Of a stretch of 64,000 nucleotides of DNA, positions 52,228 through 61,504 are shown piece after piece. Both the position numbers and the translations under genes were made by a program. The DNA is taken from positions 34,970 through 98,969 of the forward strand of contig NZ_QBUC01000013.1 in assembly GCF_003058165.1 (NCBI RefSeq). The letters are read 5' to 3'. Each line of letters starts with the position of its first letter. Within the stretch, counting starts at the first letter, position 1. Source of the DNA: Paenisporosarcina sp. OV554. Lineage in GTDB: Bacteria > Bacillota > Bacilli > Bacillales_A > Planococcaceae. Under the pieces are notes generated by a model that was given only the letters and a program-made list of their open reading frames with translations, was not told the origin of the DNA and ran no database searches.

Positions 52228-52962
52228 ATGGATTATCTACTACTGTATTTGATTGGTGTTACGGCAACAACAATCGGCACTCTGGCAGGTGGTGGTGGCC
52301 TCATTAGTTTGCCAACGATGTTGCTTCTAGGCATGCCGATTCATTCAGCCATTGGCGCAAATAAAGTATCCAACACAGTAAGTTCTTTCTCCAGTTTTTT
52401 CACATTGTATAAACGTAAACAAATCACGTTGAAGGATTCTTTTTGGCTAATTCCGATAAGTTTGGGTGGGGGTGTAACGGGAGGGTTTATTGCTTCTCAG
52501 TTATCTGCAAGCAATCTGTATGTACTGGCAATTTGCCTGCTAGCATTTGCTTTTCTCACATCTTTTATTGGAAAAGGCAATTTCACAGGAGAAAAACCGT
52601 TAAAACTGACACGAGTTAGTGGACCAGGTCTTTTTGGAATCGGTATTTATGATGGTTTATTTGGTCCGGGACAAGGTACGTTAATGCTTTACTTGTTTAG
52701 TTACATGAACATCGCATATGTGAAATCAGTAGGACTAGTAAGACTTGCTACTTTCTCTAGTTGTTTTGGTGCAGCGATTAGTTATATTTCATCTGGAGTC
52801 ATTATATGGCCATTAACACTTGCCTTAATGGCTGGATCGATTACAGGTGCCCAACTAGGTGTACGAATTGCGGAGAAAATAAAACCTCAGTATGTGAAAC
52901 CAATCTTACGGATAGTTACTGCTTTGCTCATTTTGCAATTAGTCTTTGAAAACATATTATAG
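52228..52962 (+). CDS. TauE/SafE family anion exporter
   Basis: 244 residues, about eight membrane helices, with the family repeat: GGGGLISLPTMLLLGMPIHS near the N-terminus and its counterpart GIYDGLFGPGQGTLMLYLF in the second half. These proteins export sulfite, sulfoacetate or similar anions. No sulphur gene lies next to it. ATG at 52228 follows AGGTG. Confidence 0.85.
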   Translation: MDYLLLYLIGVTATTIGTLAGGGGLISLPTMLLLGMPIHSAIGANKVSNTVSSFSSFFTLYKRKQITLKDSFWLIPISLGGGVTGGFIASQLSASNLYVLAICLLAFAFLTSFIGKGNFTGEKPLKLTRVSGPGLFGIGIYDGLFGPGQGTLMLYLFSYMNIAYVKSVGLVRLATFSSCFGAAISYISSGVIIWPLTLALMAGSITGAQLGVRIAEKIKPQYVKPILRIVTALLILQLVFENIL

Positions 52963-53018
52963 GTATTCATTGAAAACTATCACACAAACCGACATACTAG
53001 TTTCAAAGGGGTGTTGAT

Positions 53019-53447
53019 ATGAACAAAAACAAGGATTTGATAAAAAGCTTAGATCCGCAAAGTGAGATTGAAAGCTCGCAAATGCATTATTCAGAAGAAA
53101 AGTTTTGGAGAAAACTATTGAAATATAGCAAAAAAGCAGGAGAAACGACAGTATATACAAGTTTATTACTATACTTCACTACTCAAAATCCAGCAGTACC
53201 AAAATCTGCAAAACTAACGATTATTGGTGCATTAGGGTACTTAATATTCCCAGCTGACGTCCTTCCAGATTTCATTCCAGTCATTGGTTTGGCGGATGAT
53301 GCAAGTGTTATTGCATATGCTTTGTATCAAGTAATTTCACATATTGATGAGCCAACTAGACAACGTGCCCAAGAAAAAATGAAATCATGGTTCGGTGATT
53401 CAGGACAATCAAGTAAAATAGATGATCAATTGTTCAATGAAAAATAA
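53019..53447 (+). CDS. YkvA family (DUF1232) membrane protein
   Basis: 142 residues. The DUF1232 core is YLIFPADVLPDFIPVIGLAD followed by DASVIAYALYQV (about 84-116). The N-terminal 45 residues are charged and the C-terminus is basic then acidic. The domain is thought to sit on the membrane; function unknown. AAAGGGGTG ribosome site. A bidirectional terminator follows. Confidence 0.85.
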   Translation: MNKNKDLIKSLDPQSEIESSQMHYSEEKFWRKLLKYSKKAGETTVYTSLLLYFTTQNPAVPKSAKLTIIGALGYLIFPADVLPDFIPVIGLADDASVIAYALYQVISHIDEPTRQRAQEKMKSWFGDSGQSSKIDDQLFNEK

Positions 53448-53478
53448 AAGAGCGAGCCGATAGCGGTTTGCTCTTTTA
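53446..53478. terminator. Bidirectional terminator after the YkvA-like gene
   Basis: Arms AAAAGAGCGA(G) and (G)TTTGCTCTTTT around CCGATAGCGG, which pairs further. Overlaps the end of the converging hydrolase gene. Confidence 0.8.
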
Positions 53479-54186
53479 TAATTCATTAAACATATGGCCA
53501 AATTCATGTAAAAACTCGCGATCTAGTGAATTATCACCTTCAGTTAAGCCAACGAAAAGTCCAATTTGTCCTTTATAAACAAATAGTCCAACATCATGTT
53601 CAATATCATCTAACTCACCCGTTTTATTAAAGAAAACAAAATTCTCATTATTAACTCCAGCCGGTATTTTATCTTGAAATTGTTGTTTCTCTAAAATATG
53701 TAACATGTCATGAAAAACAGGAGAACTAACCAGCGTACGTAAGCAAGCTACTACGTCACGCGCACAAATAAAATTATCTCGTTCTTCGGAAATTGCAATA
53801 GGGTCACACATTTCACGTCCCAGTTTCGATTTCGTCATGCCAAGATGCTGCAAATAACTGTTTAGACGTTTAAACCCATAACGCTTTATCAGTAGGTTAG
53901 TTGCAGTATTATCTGAAACTACGATCATCAGTACATGTAAATCACGAACTGAAAAACTTCTCGTCTGGGTGACCAGTGTTTGCAAAACGCCAGATCCATC
54001 TACGATATCTTCAGGTGAAACTTCTACGAGATCATCCAAATCCTTTGCATAATTGAAACCATAAAGAAAAATAGGTAGCTTGATGACGCTAGCAGACTTA
54101 AACACTTCATCAATATTTATAGAATAGCGGACTGTTCCTATGGGATACTCTAAATGCAACCCATATTTCCTGGGAAATTTTTTCAC
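53476..54186 (-). CDS. Class A beta-lactamase-like serine hydrolase without signal peptide
   Basis: 236 residues with the penicillin-recognising motifs: SVIK (S33, K36), SDN (91-93) and KTG (188-190). The order and spacing fit class A enzymes, but there is no signal peptide: the protein begins MKKFPRKYGLHLEYPIG and the upstream sequence leaves no room for one. Secreted beta-lactamases need export, so this is probably a cytoplasmic serine hydrolase or a relative of unknown role. GTG start at 54186. Resistance should not be assumed. Confidence 0.78.
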   Translation of the reverse strand: MKKFPRKYGLHLEYPIGTVRYSINIDEVFKSASVIKLPIFLYGFNYAKDLDDLVEVSPEDIVDGSGVLQTLVTQTRSFSVRDLHVLMIVVSDNTATNLLIKRYGFKRLNSYLQHLGMTKSKLGREMCDPIAISEERDNFICARDVVACLRTLVSSPVFHDMLHILEKQQFQDKIPAGVNNENFVFFNKTGELDDIEHDVGLFVYKGQIGLFVGLTEGDNSLDREFLHEFGHMFNEL

Positions 54187-54353
54187 GATAATTCACCACA
54201 TCCTTTTCCCTATTTTATCCTATAAACATCACCGAATAAATCCTTCGCATGAAATAATTCCCATATAATTACTTGTAAAATAAATAGAAAATTTATCAAA
54301 AAATGAAACTTTGACCCATGTGTTTCGTATATAAAAATAGCCACCGAAAGATT

Positions 54354-54370
54354 ATTGATTAGTAATCAAT
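54354..54370. promoter_or_regulatory. Inverted repeat upstream of the ABC-2 exporter operon
   Basis: ATTGATTA and TAATCAAT form a perfect 8-bp inverted repeat around one G, about 80 bases before the ABC ATPase start. Possible operator; the rest of the 54187-54448 gap shows no other element I can assign. Confidence 0.35.
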
Positions 54371-54448
54371 GAAATGATGAACTTTTAAGTAGTTACTTCG
54401 TCTTATGGAGTAGATGGCAGATGTCGTTATTTAAGGAAGGTGATAAGA

Positions 54449-55372
54449 GTGGAACAACAACCAATTGTTGAGTTAAAGGGTTTGTCAAAAACCATCGGCA
54501 AAAAGAAAATTATTGATAACTTGAATTTGCAATTATTCCCTGGTCAAATCACAGGTTTCTTAGGGCCGAATGGAGCAGGTAAAACAACGACTATTCGAAT
54601 GATGGCAGGATTAATGAAACCTTCAAGTGGAGAAGTTATAGTTGAAGGTCAGACACTGACAGATCATTTTGAAGAAACGATGAGTAAAGTAGGAGTAATT
54701 GTAGAAAATCCTGAGATGTACAAATACATGTCTGGATGGAAAAATTTATTGCACTTTGCGCGCATGAATAAATCGATTACAAAAGAGCGTATTACCGAAG
54801 TAGTGGATCAAGTAGGCATGCAAAATCGTATACACGAAAAAGTATCCTCATATTCACTCGGAATGCGTCAACGTCTAGGCTTAGCACAAGCCTTATTACA
54901 TCGTCCGAAATTCTTAATTCTCGATGAACCAACAAACGGATTAGATCCTGCAGGGATTCGAGAATTTCGTACATATTTGCGGAAAATCGCTGTAGAAGAT
55001 GGAGTTTCCGTATTTGTATCGAGTCACTTACTCACTGAAATCGAACTTATGTGTGACAGAATTGCAATCATTCAAAACGGTCAACTTATCGATATTCGTG
55101 AAATGAATCAAAAAGAAGAAGCACATTATTATATTGAAGCTCAACCAGTTGAACAAACACGTGAATTATTAGTAGGACTGGGACTAACTGTGGCAGAAAG
55201 CGGTCATGGATTTATCGTCAAAGTAGAGCAAGACCAAATTCCTGCAATCATTCAATCCATGGTAACTGCAAATCTTCAAATATTTGCTGTGCAACCATTC
55301 CGTAAAACGCTCGAAGATCAATTCTTAGAAATGACCGGAGGTGGCCAAATTGCTGAATCTCATAAGAAATGA
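54449..55372 (+). CDS. ABC transporter ATP-binding protein (BcrA/YtrE-type exporter)
   Basis: 307 residues: Walker A GPNGAGKTT near 42, Q-loop, signature YSLGMRQRLGLAQ, Walker B FLILDEPTNGLDP and switch His in SSHLL. The 80-residue C-terminal extension (AHYYIEAQPVEQTRELLV) is typical of the drug and antimicrobial-peptide exporters of the BcrA type. The GTG at 54449 is better spaced from AAGGAAGGTG than the GTG at 54440. The permease overlaps its end by 23 bases. Confidence 0.87.
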   Translation: MEQQPIVELKGLSKTIGKKKIIDNLNLQLFPGQITGFLGPNGAGKTTTIRMMAGLMKPSSGEVIVEGQTLTDHFEETMSKVGVIVENPEMYKYMSGWKNLLHFARMNKSITKERITEVVDQVGMQNRIHEKVSSYSLGMRQRLGLAQALLHRPKFLILDEPTNGLDPAGIREFRTYLRKIAVEDGVSVFVSSHLLTEIELMCDRIAIIQNGQLIDIREMNQKEEAHYYIEAQPVEQTRELLVGLGLTVAESGHGFIVKVEQDQIPAIIQSMVTANLQIFAVQPFRKTLEDQFLEMTGGGQIAESHKK

Positions 55373-56297
55373 ATGGATGAAGTTATGGCATAAAAAAGCC
55401 ACTTGGATTATGGTAGCCTTATTATTATTCATATTAATTGGTATTGGCGGTATTATGAAGTTTGTACAATCCACTTTAGACCAACCAGAAAATCAGCCAT
55501 CATGGGAAGAAAATGAAGCTGAAAATAAAGCGTTTTTGACTGCTGAACTTGCAAATCCTAACATAGATGATACGACGAAAAAACAATTAGAAAAAGAACT
55601 AGCAATTTCAGAATATCGTATAGAAAAAGATTTAGAACCAATGGATCCTAGTGGTAGAGAACAGTCTATACTTGATTCACACTTTATGTTGTCATTGGTT
55701 GTCTTGTTGTCAGTTATTGCGGCAGCTGGTATTGTGGCATCTGAATTCTCACAAGGCACCATTAAGATGTTACTAAGTAGACCGGTCAAGAGATGGAAAA
55801 TATTAACGTCGAAATATTTGACGACATTGTTATTTGCTTTGATGCTAACTATGATTTCATTTGTCGCATCATTAATTGCAGGTTACTTGTTCTATGATCC
55901 AAGTGGCGGCGCAATTTTAGACTATCGTAATGGAGCAGTTGTCGAAGTATCATATTGGGGAAGGGTGCTTGCGTTATACGCCTTGCAATTCGTAGGTATA
56001 ATCGTTTATTTAACATTTGCCTTTATGATTGGCAGTGTTTTCCGTTCAAGTTCTCTTGCCATTGGATTATCGATATTCCTTTTATTTGTTGGACCAAGTA
56101 TCGTACTATTCCTAAGTAAATATGAATTCGTGAAATACATCTTGTTTACACATACAGATTTAACTGGATATATCTCGGGAAATACGTTTGTTCCAGGACT
56201 TACTTGGCCATTATCCCTTGTGGTCTTGACCATCTATATGTTGTTATTCTTAGTCATCAGCTTCTGGTCATTTACTAAGCGAGATGTCACAGCTTAA
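55350..56297 (+). CDS. ABC-2 family transporter permease
   Basis: 315 residues. First helix (17-38), a large outer loop rich in Glu and Asn (40-105), then five helices. GIVASEFSQGTIKMLLSRPV (about 130-150) is the ABC-2 signature. It forms the membrane part of the exporter with the upstream ATPase. The TTG at 55350 is 7 bases after GGAGGT, whereas the GTG at 55341 lies within that site. Substrate unknown, a bacitracin-like peptide or lipid is possible. Confidence 0.85.
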   Translation: MLNLIRNEWMKLWHKKATWIMVALLLFILIGIGGIMKFVQSTLDQPENQPSWEENEAENKAFLTAELANPNIDDTTKKQLEKELAISEYRIEKDLEPMDPSGREQSILDSHFMLSLVVLLSVIAAAGIVASEFSQGTIKMLLSRPVKRWKILTSKYLTTLLFALMLTMISFVASLIAGYLFYDPSGGAILDYRNGAVVEVSYWGRVLALYALQFVGIIVYLTFAFMIGSVFRSSSLAIGLSIFLLFVGPSIVLFLSKYEFVKYILFTHTDLTGYISGNTFVPGLTWPLSLVVLTIYMLLFLVISFWSFTKRDVTA

Positions 56298-56304
56298 TTT
56301 CAAT

Positions 56305-56338
56305 GGAGTCGTTCCTTTCAAAGGAGCGACTCTTTTAT
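56305..56338 (+). terminator. Terminator after the ABC-2 exporter operon
   Basis: Arms GAGTCGTTCC and GGAGCGACTC, followed by TTTTA. Confidence 0.85.
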
Positions 56339-56427
56339 CGATAAGGGAATAGTCGGTTTAAAATCATTGAAAGAAATAAAAGAAATTTCGTAAGATGGAA
56401 AACAGTGTGTAGGAAGGAGGAGTTCGC

Positions 56428-56988
56428 CTGAAACGACTATGGACATGGTTAAATATTGCGTTCTGGCTCGTGATTGGCGGGCTCTTCTTTATATGGGTTC
56501 ACAATGAATTAGAGTTTAGAGAAGAGCTTAAGGAACGAACTTTACCAGAAGGACTGCATCCAATTGTTGGAGAAAAAAGTAATCAATTACTAGATCAAGC
56601 AGAAGAAATAGGCGTCCCCATCATGATAAGTGATGGCTTTCGATCTGTAGAATCTCAAGACGTATTATATGACAAAGGACGTTCGATGGAAGGGGACATC
56701 GTTACGTATGCGCGTGGTGGTGAAAGCTTTCATAACTATGGACTTGCCATCGATTTCGTCTTGAAAAACAAGGATGGCTCGATTAGTTACGATTTGGAAC
56801 GCGACATGAACAACAATGGTGAAGCGGATTGGGTAGAGGTTGCCAAACTCGGTAAAGAACTAGGATTTGACTGGGGCGGTGACTGGGCTGGCTTCAAAGA
56901 CTATCCTCATTTAGAGTATACTTTCGACTTATCGATAAGAGATTTGCAAAATGGCTGGCGTCCAGAAGATAAAATTAAAAATAAATAG
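56428..56988 (+). CDS. VanY-type M15 D-Ala-D-Ala carboxypeptidase with probable CTG start
   Basis: 186 residues: an N-terminal membrane anchor (KRLWTWLNIAFWLVIGGLFF) and an M15 zinc peptidase domain with SDGFRSVESQ, SFHNYGLAIDFVL (zinc His and Asp) and YPHLEY (second His). It trims D-Ala from murein stem peptides or acts as an endolysin-like enzyme. No ATG, GTG or TTG lies between the AAGGAGG site and GTG 56470; the CTG at 56428 is 6 bases from that site and gives a complete anchor. Starting at 56470 would cut the anchor. Confidence 0.78.
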   Translation: MKRLWTWLNIAFWLVIGGLFFIWVHNELEFREELKERTLPEGLHPIVGEKSNQLLDQAEEIGVPIMISDGFRSVESQDVLYDKGRSMEGDIVTYARGGESFHNYGLAIDFVLKNKDGSISYDLERDMNNNGEADWVEVAKLGKELGFDWGGDWAGFKDYPHLEYTFDLSIRDLQNGWRPEDKIKNK

Positions 56989-56994
56989 AGTATG

Positions 56995-57021
56995 AAAAAG
57001 GTTGCCTCGGCAGCCTTTTTC
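56995..57021. terminator. Terminator after the M15 peptidase gene
   Basis: Arms AAAAAGGTTGC and GCAGCCTTTTT with a CTCG loop; also usable by the converging gene. Confidence 0.85.
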
Positions 57022-57052
57022 TATTGAGGATTTTTAGTGTTGGCGCAAACAC

Positions 57053-57352
57053 TTACTTTTCAAACACACTTAAATCTACTCGTCCGCTTGCTAGAAACGC
57101 TACGCCTTCACTTTCAAGCAACGTGCGTTGCAAATTCTTTGACTCTTCGTCAGAAATGGCGATTTCGCCTCGAATATTGACTACTCGATGCCAAGGCAAT
57201 CCGTGTTTCTCGCTCATCGTATGTAAAATGCGTACGACTTGTCTTGCAGCGCGAGGACTACCTGCCATGCGTGCGACTTGTCCATAAGTGACTACGTAGC
57301 CTTCAGGTATTTCTTTTAATACGCGTACAACTTCTGCTGTAAATGGTTGCAT
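57053..57352 (-). CDS. Alkyltransferase-like protein (ATL)
   Basis: 99 residues of the MGMT C-terminal fold: VTYGQVARMAG, the arginine finger in RAARQVVR and the active-site block PWHRVVN, where Trp54 takes the place of the methyl-accepting Cys of PCHRV. So it cannot transfer alkyl groups; ATL proteins bind O6-alkylguanine, flip it and hand it to nucleotide excision repair. Monocistronic on the minus strand. Confidence 0.9.
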   Translation of the reverse strand: MQPFTAEVVRVLKEIPEGYVVTYGQVARMAGSPRAARQVVRILHTMSEKHGLPWHRVVNIRGEIAISDEESKNLQRTLLESEGVAFLASGRVDLSVFEK

Positions 57353-57461
57353 ACTCGTTCACTCCTAACTCTCCTTATTGTAATCAAAGCGTGTTCCCCA
57401 TGTCGACTGTCTATGATATATTACGTGTAACTAAATATATCGACTAGAGGGGTGACTAGAC

Positions 57462-59114
57462 ATGTTTGATTGCCGTGAAGAAGTGTGGGCATTGACGAAA
57501 CAGTTAGTGCGAATTGAAAGTATTGTGAATGAGGGCGGAGAAAAGGTGATGTCGCAGGCACTTCATACGCTCATTTCTTCCTATCCTTATTTCCAACAAC
57601 ATATTGAACACATAATCTATCAACAGACGGAAAACGATGAGCAAGAGCGTTACAATGTCATTGCGTTTGTTAAAGGAACAAAAAACCCTTCCAATAAAAC
57701 GGTTTTATTAATGGGACATATTGATACAGTTGGCATCGACGATTTTAATTTAAAAGAGCATGCACTGGACCCCGATGCACTAGCACAAGCCTTACAACAA
57801 GAAGACTTGCCTGAAGCGGTGAAAGATCATCTCACGTCAGGTGAATTCGAATTTGGACGAGGTGTTCTTGACATGAAGTCAGGCGTGGCTAGTCATCTGT
57901 ACTTGTTGAAATATTATTCGGAGCATCCTGAAGAGCTTGAAGGTAATTTAATGGCGGTCTTTGAGTGTGATGAAGAAGATGGTTCGCACGGGATTATATC
58001 TTCATTAACCGAATTAAAACGTCTTCGTGACGTTCATGGATTTGATTATGTAGCAGCGATTAATGCTGATTTTGTATCTCCTCGTTACAATGGGGATCCT
58101 AACCGCTACATTTACAAAGGAACAGTTGGGAAGTTATTGCCATCATTCTTCATTACGGGGTCTGAAACCCATGTGGGTTCTTGCTTTGAAGGAATTGATC
58201 CTAATTTTATCGCTGCTCATTTAACAAGACAAATCAGTTATAATCCGGCACTTTGCAATGAAGCTTTTGGGGAAACGACGGTGCCACCAGTTTCATTAAA
58301 ACAAATGGACTTAAAACCAACATACACTGTGCAGACAGCTTTATCTGCGTATGTCTATTTCAATTTCTTTATACATTCGTGGTCACCAAAAGAAGTACTT
58401 GAGCTCTTAACAGTCGAAGCAGAAACGGCATTTTCCACGGCACTACAAGAATTCAAACAACATTATGCAACGTTTAGCAAAGTAAGTGGGGAACCAATGA
58501 ATGACATCCTGTGGGAACCACGAGTCATGAAGTACGAGGACATGCTATCTCTACTGCAGAAAGAGCATGGTGAAGCTTTTACGCTACATGTGGAAGCTTT
58601 CAAAGATCAATTATTACAGCAAACCGACCTCGATACACGCATGTTCGCTGTTCGCGTTGTTGAAGAAACTTGGAAATGGATGCCTGATAAAAATCCAACC
58701 ATCATTTTGTTTTACTCATCACTCTATTCACCAAGAATTGAAGTGACTGGTAAAAGTGACAAAGAACAAAACCTACTTGATGCTTTAGATATGGCAGTGG
58801 AAACCGTTCAACCTAACTACCCGCATCCAATCGTCACAAAAAACTTTTTCCCGTACATTTCGGACATGAGTTTTGTCGCATTAAGCGACGACGAGTCAGG
58901 GATTTCTGCTGTCTCAACGAATAATCCTGGATGGGGAACAAAACACTATGTCGACTATGAAGCCATTCGTGCCATAAACGTCCCCGTTATCAATATCGGA
59001 CCTTACGGATACGATGCACATAAACAATACGAACGAATGGAACGCGATTTTACGCTTAATATCGTGCCAAACTTAACTAATGAAGTATTGAAAAACCTAA
59101 TAGGATCTAGATAG
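57462..59114 (+). CDS. rocB: M20 peptidase-family protein RocB (arginine utilisation)
   Basis: 550 residues: M20 zinc-site motifs LMGHIDTVGIDD (about 86-97), GRGVLDMKSGVASHL and AVFECDEEDGSHG, then a long dimerisation and closing region. Length and blocks match B. subtilis RocB, in the roc operon of arginine breakdown but of unproved activity. No other roc gene is adjacent, so regulation by RocR is not evident. TAGAGGGGTG ribosome site. Confidence 0.85.
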   Translation: MFDCREEVWALTKQLVRIESIVNEGGEKVMSQALHTLISSYPYFQQHIEHIIYQQTENDEQERYNVIAFVKGTKNPSNKTVLLMGHIDTVGIDDFNLKEHALDPDALAQALQQEDLPEAVKDHLTSGEFEFGRGVLDMKSGVASHLYLLKYYSEHPEELEGNLMAVFECDEEDGSHGIISSLTELKRLRDVHGFDYVAAINADFVSPRYNGDPNRYIYKGTVGKLLPSFFITGSETHVGSCFEGIDPNFIAAHLTRQISYNPALCNEAFGETTVPPVSLKQMDLKPTYTVQTALSAYVYFNFFIHSWSPKEVLELLTVEAETAFSTALQEFKQHYATFSKVSGEPMNDILWEPRVMKYEDMLSLLQKEHGEAFTLHVEAFKDQLLQQTDLDTRMFAVRVVEETWKWMPDKNPTIILFYSSLYSPRIEVTGKSDKEQNLLDALDMAVETVQPNYPHPIVTKNFFPYISDMSFVALSDDESGISAVSTNNPGWGTKHYVDYEAIRAINVPVINIGPYGYDAHKQYERMERDFTLNIVPNLTNEVLKNLIGSR

Positions 59115-59169
59115 AATATGGAATTAACAAGGTCCTCAAACTTTTACTTGATGAGGAGGAGATAATAAG

Positions 59170-59498
59170 ATGAATTTTAGTATGTCTAAGAATATTGGTT
59201 TTCAAGTAGACGACGTAGAGAAGGCGAAACTTTTTTATGAGAGGGTTATGGGTTTGAAAGAGCCTGCCCAAAGTGAGGTAGATGAAGTGGAATTTCGAAC
59301 GAACCACAATTCCATTTTTCTAATTCCAGGCAATGAAAATTTAGGTCCTGTTATGGAACAGTCGTCAACAATTTGGATGAGGCTAAGGAACTTTTTGTGC
59401 AAAATGGCTGTGAAATTGTTCGCTGGGAAGGTAAAGGAAAGGATTGTTATGTGCGCGATCCGTTCGGCATGGTTTTTAATGTGTGGGAAGAGAATTAA
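59170..59498 (+). pseudogene. VOC (glyoxalase-like) protein, frameshifted
   Basis: The frame from ATG 59170 (GAGGAGG before it) reads SKNIGFQVDDVEKAKLFYER and FLIPGNENLGPVME. One base is lost near 59360; the next frame continues VVNNLDEAKELFVQNGCEIV and VRDPFGMVFNVWEEN to 59498. Together it is a 109-residue VOC-fold protein with both beta-alpha-beta modules and a C-terminal metal-type Glu/Asn end. The track-like continuation of the first frame after the shift is nonsense. Function unknown. Confidence 0.78.
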
Positions 59499-59600
59499 AA
59501 GATTTATTATATTGATTGGCATTATATAAGCTCTACAGATACAATTAGACCATAGGAAGACAACATCAAGACCAATAAATCATCTAAAGGAGAATAAATA

Positions 59601-59885
59601 ATGGAAATTATAAGTCATTTGGTTAATAAAATAAACGATCCGACTGGTATTATCGTCGGAGACCGTTATGAATTTTTACTAGATATTAAAGTTGAAGAAG
59701 ACGATGAACTTTATACAGAAGGTGGATTAGAGCTTCGGGTGATTTTTGCTTCAGATGATGAAAATGGAGAGCGCGTTGTGCAATATTACTTTACGGAAAA
59801 AGCATCAAGAGATGCACTTGACTTTGCTCTAGAAGACGACGAAGAAGCAGAAATTCTTGAGTACTGCAAAAAAAACTTAGCATAA
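59601..59885 (+). CDS. DUF6509-like small acidic protein
   Basis: 94 residues, strongly acidic, with GDRYEFLLDIKVEEDDELYT near residue 21 and LDFALEDDEEAEILEYCKKN at the end. The pattern is that of the DUF6509 family of Bacillaceae; I recall the name but cannot check it. Function unknown. AAAGGAG ribosome site, terminator after. Confidence 0.6.
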   Translation: MEIISHLVNKINDPTGIIVGDRYEFLLDIKVEEDDELYTEGGLELRVIFASDDENGERVVQYYFTEKASRDALDFALEDDEEAEILEYCKKNLA

Positions 59886-59888
59886 TGG

Positions 59889-59952
59889 AAACTCCTTTTT
59901 AAAAGCAACATCTTACAAGAAGATGTTTAGCTTTTTAAAAGGAGTTTTTTCT
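59889..59952 (+). terminator. Terminator after the DUF6509-like gene
   Basis: A long hairpin: AAACTCCTTTTTAAAAGC with GCTTTTTAAAAGGAGTTT, inner ACATCTT/AAGATGT, then T-run. Confidence 0.9.
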
Positions 59953-60074
59953 TTGCGCTTATTCAAACAACCGAAATAGTTCCATGTTATCGATAACGAA
60001 ATAGATGGTCTATTGATAAAAATGATAGCTATATCGTTATGGAACTAAAATTGCCCGTCTCTATGTTTGTAACA

Positions 60075-61172
60075 TTAAACCGTCATCCACCATTGTTCTG
60101 ATGGATATTCTTCAGCTCCAACAACTATCGACTGTCCAATTATCGGCGTTGTAATAGCGACACCCCGTTCAATAGCAGCTTTCGTTACACGTTCAATTGG
60201 ATCGGTCCACTCATGAAAGGCTAGAGTAAAAGCTGACCAATGGATTGGCATCATCAATTTTCCATTTACATCAAGATGAGCTTGCACCGTTTCTTCAGGA
60301 GTTAAATGAATATCAGCCCAACGATCATCATATTGTCCACATTCAATCATAGTAAAGTCGAATGGGCCGTACTGAGCTCCAATTTCTTTGAAATGAGGAC
60401 CGTATCCGCTATCACCACTATAAAAAATATTCGTTTCTCCGCTTTGAATAACCCAAGACGTCCAAAGTGTGGAATTTTGATCGAACAGACTTCGTCCTGA
60501 AAAGTGACGAGCAGGCGTACTAATAAACTGTATTCCCGAATGCTCTATTGCGTCCCACCAATCCAGTTCATTAATTTTTCCGGTAGGAACACCCCATCCT
60601 TCTAACCGACTCCCGACACCTAGAGGTACAATAAATTGCCCGACTTTATTTTTCAACAAATTAACTGAATCATAATCTAGATGATCGTAATGGTCATGAG
60701 AATAAAGCACAATATCAATGAATGGAATGTCCTCCTTATCAAATGGCAGGTCTTGGCTGTAGCGTTTTCCACCGATTTGTGGAAACGGCGATGGCGAACG
60801 ACCAAGCATCGGGTCGATAAAAATCGTCTTTCCATGGAGCTCTAGAAACACAGTTGAATGGCCGAACCAGGTTACTCTTGCTTGATTATGCGAATGATTA
60901 TCCCACTTAAAACTCTGCATCGGAAGTGGGAGAGAAGGCGTTAAATTAGGGATTTTCCGAGTATAATCTCTTATGATAGAACCTAAAGACTGTAAATCAC
61001 TTCCCATAGTCGTTGGGTAGATATTCTTAAATTTATTTTTTTCGTAATTTGGTGAGCCTTGATAATCCAATCTTTTCTTCGCATTTGGCGTTTTTCCGAA
61101 CATCGGGTAATGCTGTAAAAATAGAGTAGAAGCAGCTCCGATAGCCGCAATTCCGAGTACTGTTTTTTTCAT
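60075..61172 (-). CDS. MBL-fold metal hydrolase (NAPE-PLD/UlaG-like)
   Basis: 365 residues: an N-terminal signal or anchor (3-22), then a metallo-beta-lactamase fold with WFGHSTVFLELHGKTIFIDP, the zinc site SHDHYDHLD, YSGDSGYGPHF and MMPIHWSAF. The sequence belongs to the lipid-hydrolase branch close to NAPE-type phospholipase D. Substrate unproved. The ATG at 61172 follows AGGTG. The 331-base gap to its right has a cre site at 61346 and an ACGAT/ATCGT repeat at 61321. Confidence 0.83.
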   Translation of the reverse strand: MKKTVLGIAAIGAASTLFLQHYPMFGKTPNAKKRLDYQGSPNYEKNKFKNIYPTTMGSDLQSLGSIIRDYTRKIPNLTPSLPLPMQSFKWDNHSHNQARVTWFGHSTVFLELHGKTIFIDPMLGRSPSPFPQIGGKRYSQDLPFDKEDIPFIDIVLYSHDHYDHLDYDSVNLLKNKVGQFIVPLGVGSRLEGWGVPTGKINELDWWDAIEHSGIQFISTPARHFSGRSLFDQNSTLWTSWVIQSGETNIFYSGDSGYGPHFKEIGAQYGPFDFTMIECGQYDDRWADIHLTPEETVQAHLDVNGKLMMPIHWSAFTLAFHEWTDPIERVTKAAIERGVAITTPIIGQSIVVGAEEYPSEQWWMTV

Positions 61173-61345
61173 ATAGAGCACCTAAACTTTCAAAGAATTT
61201 GGGAAAATTCATTCTGTAATTAGTAGCATAAAAGACATTGGTAGATTCGTCATGTTTTAAGAAAGTTTAATGTCCATTTTTATTCTATTCCCCTTTTCCT
61301 TCCATAATAAAGTCTTCCTGACGATAATTAATCGTTTATGTCATA

Positions 61346-61359
61346 TATAAGCGTTTACA
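61346..61359. promoter_or_regulatory. cre (CcpA) site upstream of the DUF819-like transporter
   Basis: TATAAGCGTTTACA matches the cre consensus TGWNANCGNTNWCA at all but the second base. It lies 146 bases before the transporter start, where CcpA could repress it when glucose is present. Confidence 0.6.
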
Positions 61360-61504
61360 TGCACGTTTTTCCTTATTTAAATCATAATATTCATTCAATT
61401 CTATTTATTCTATATATTTATCATGTCGAATCATGTTACTGTTGTACACATTACTTCGACAAACGAAGAGTAAGAGAAAAGTTTATGGAGAGAGGGAAAT
61501 CGTA

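Noticed and set aside
53476..54186. Acquired penicillinase
   Set aside because: No signal peptide, no mobile element and base composition like the neighbours.
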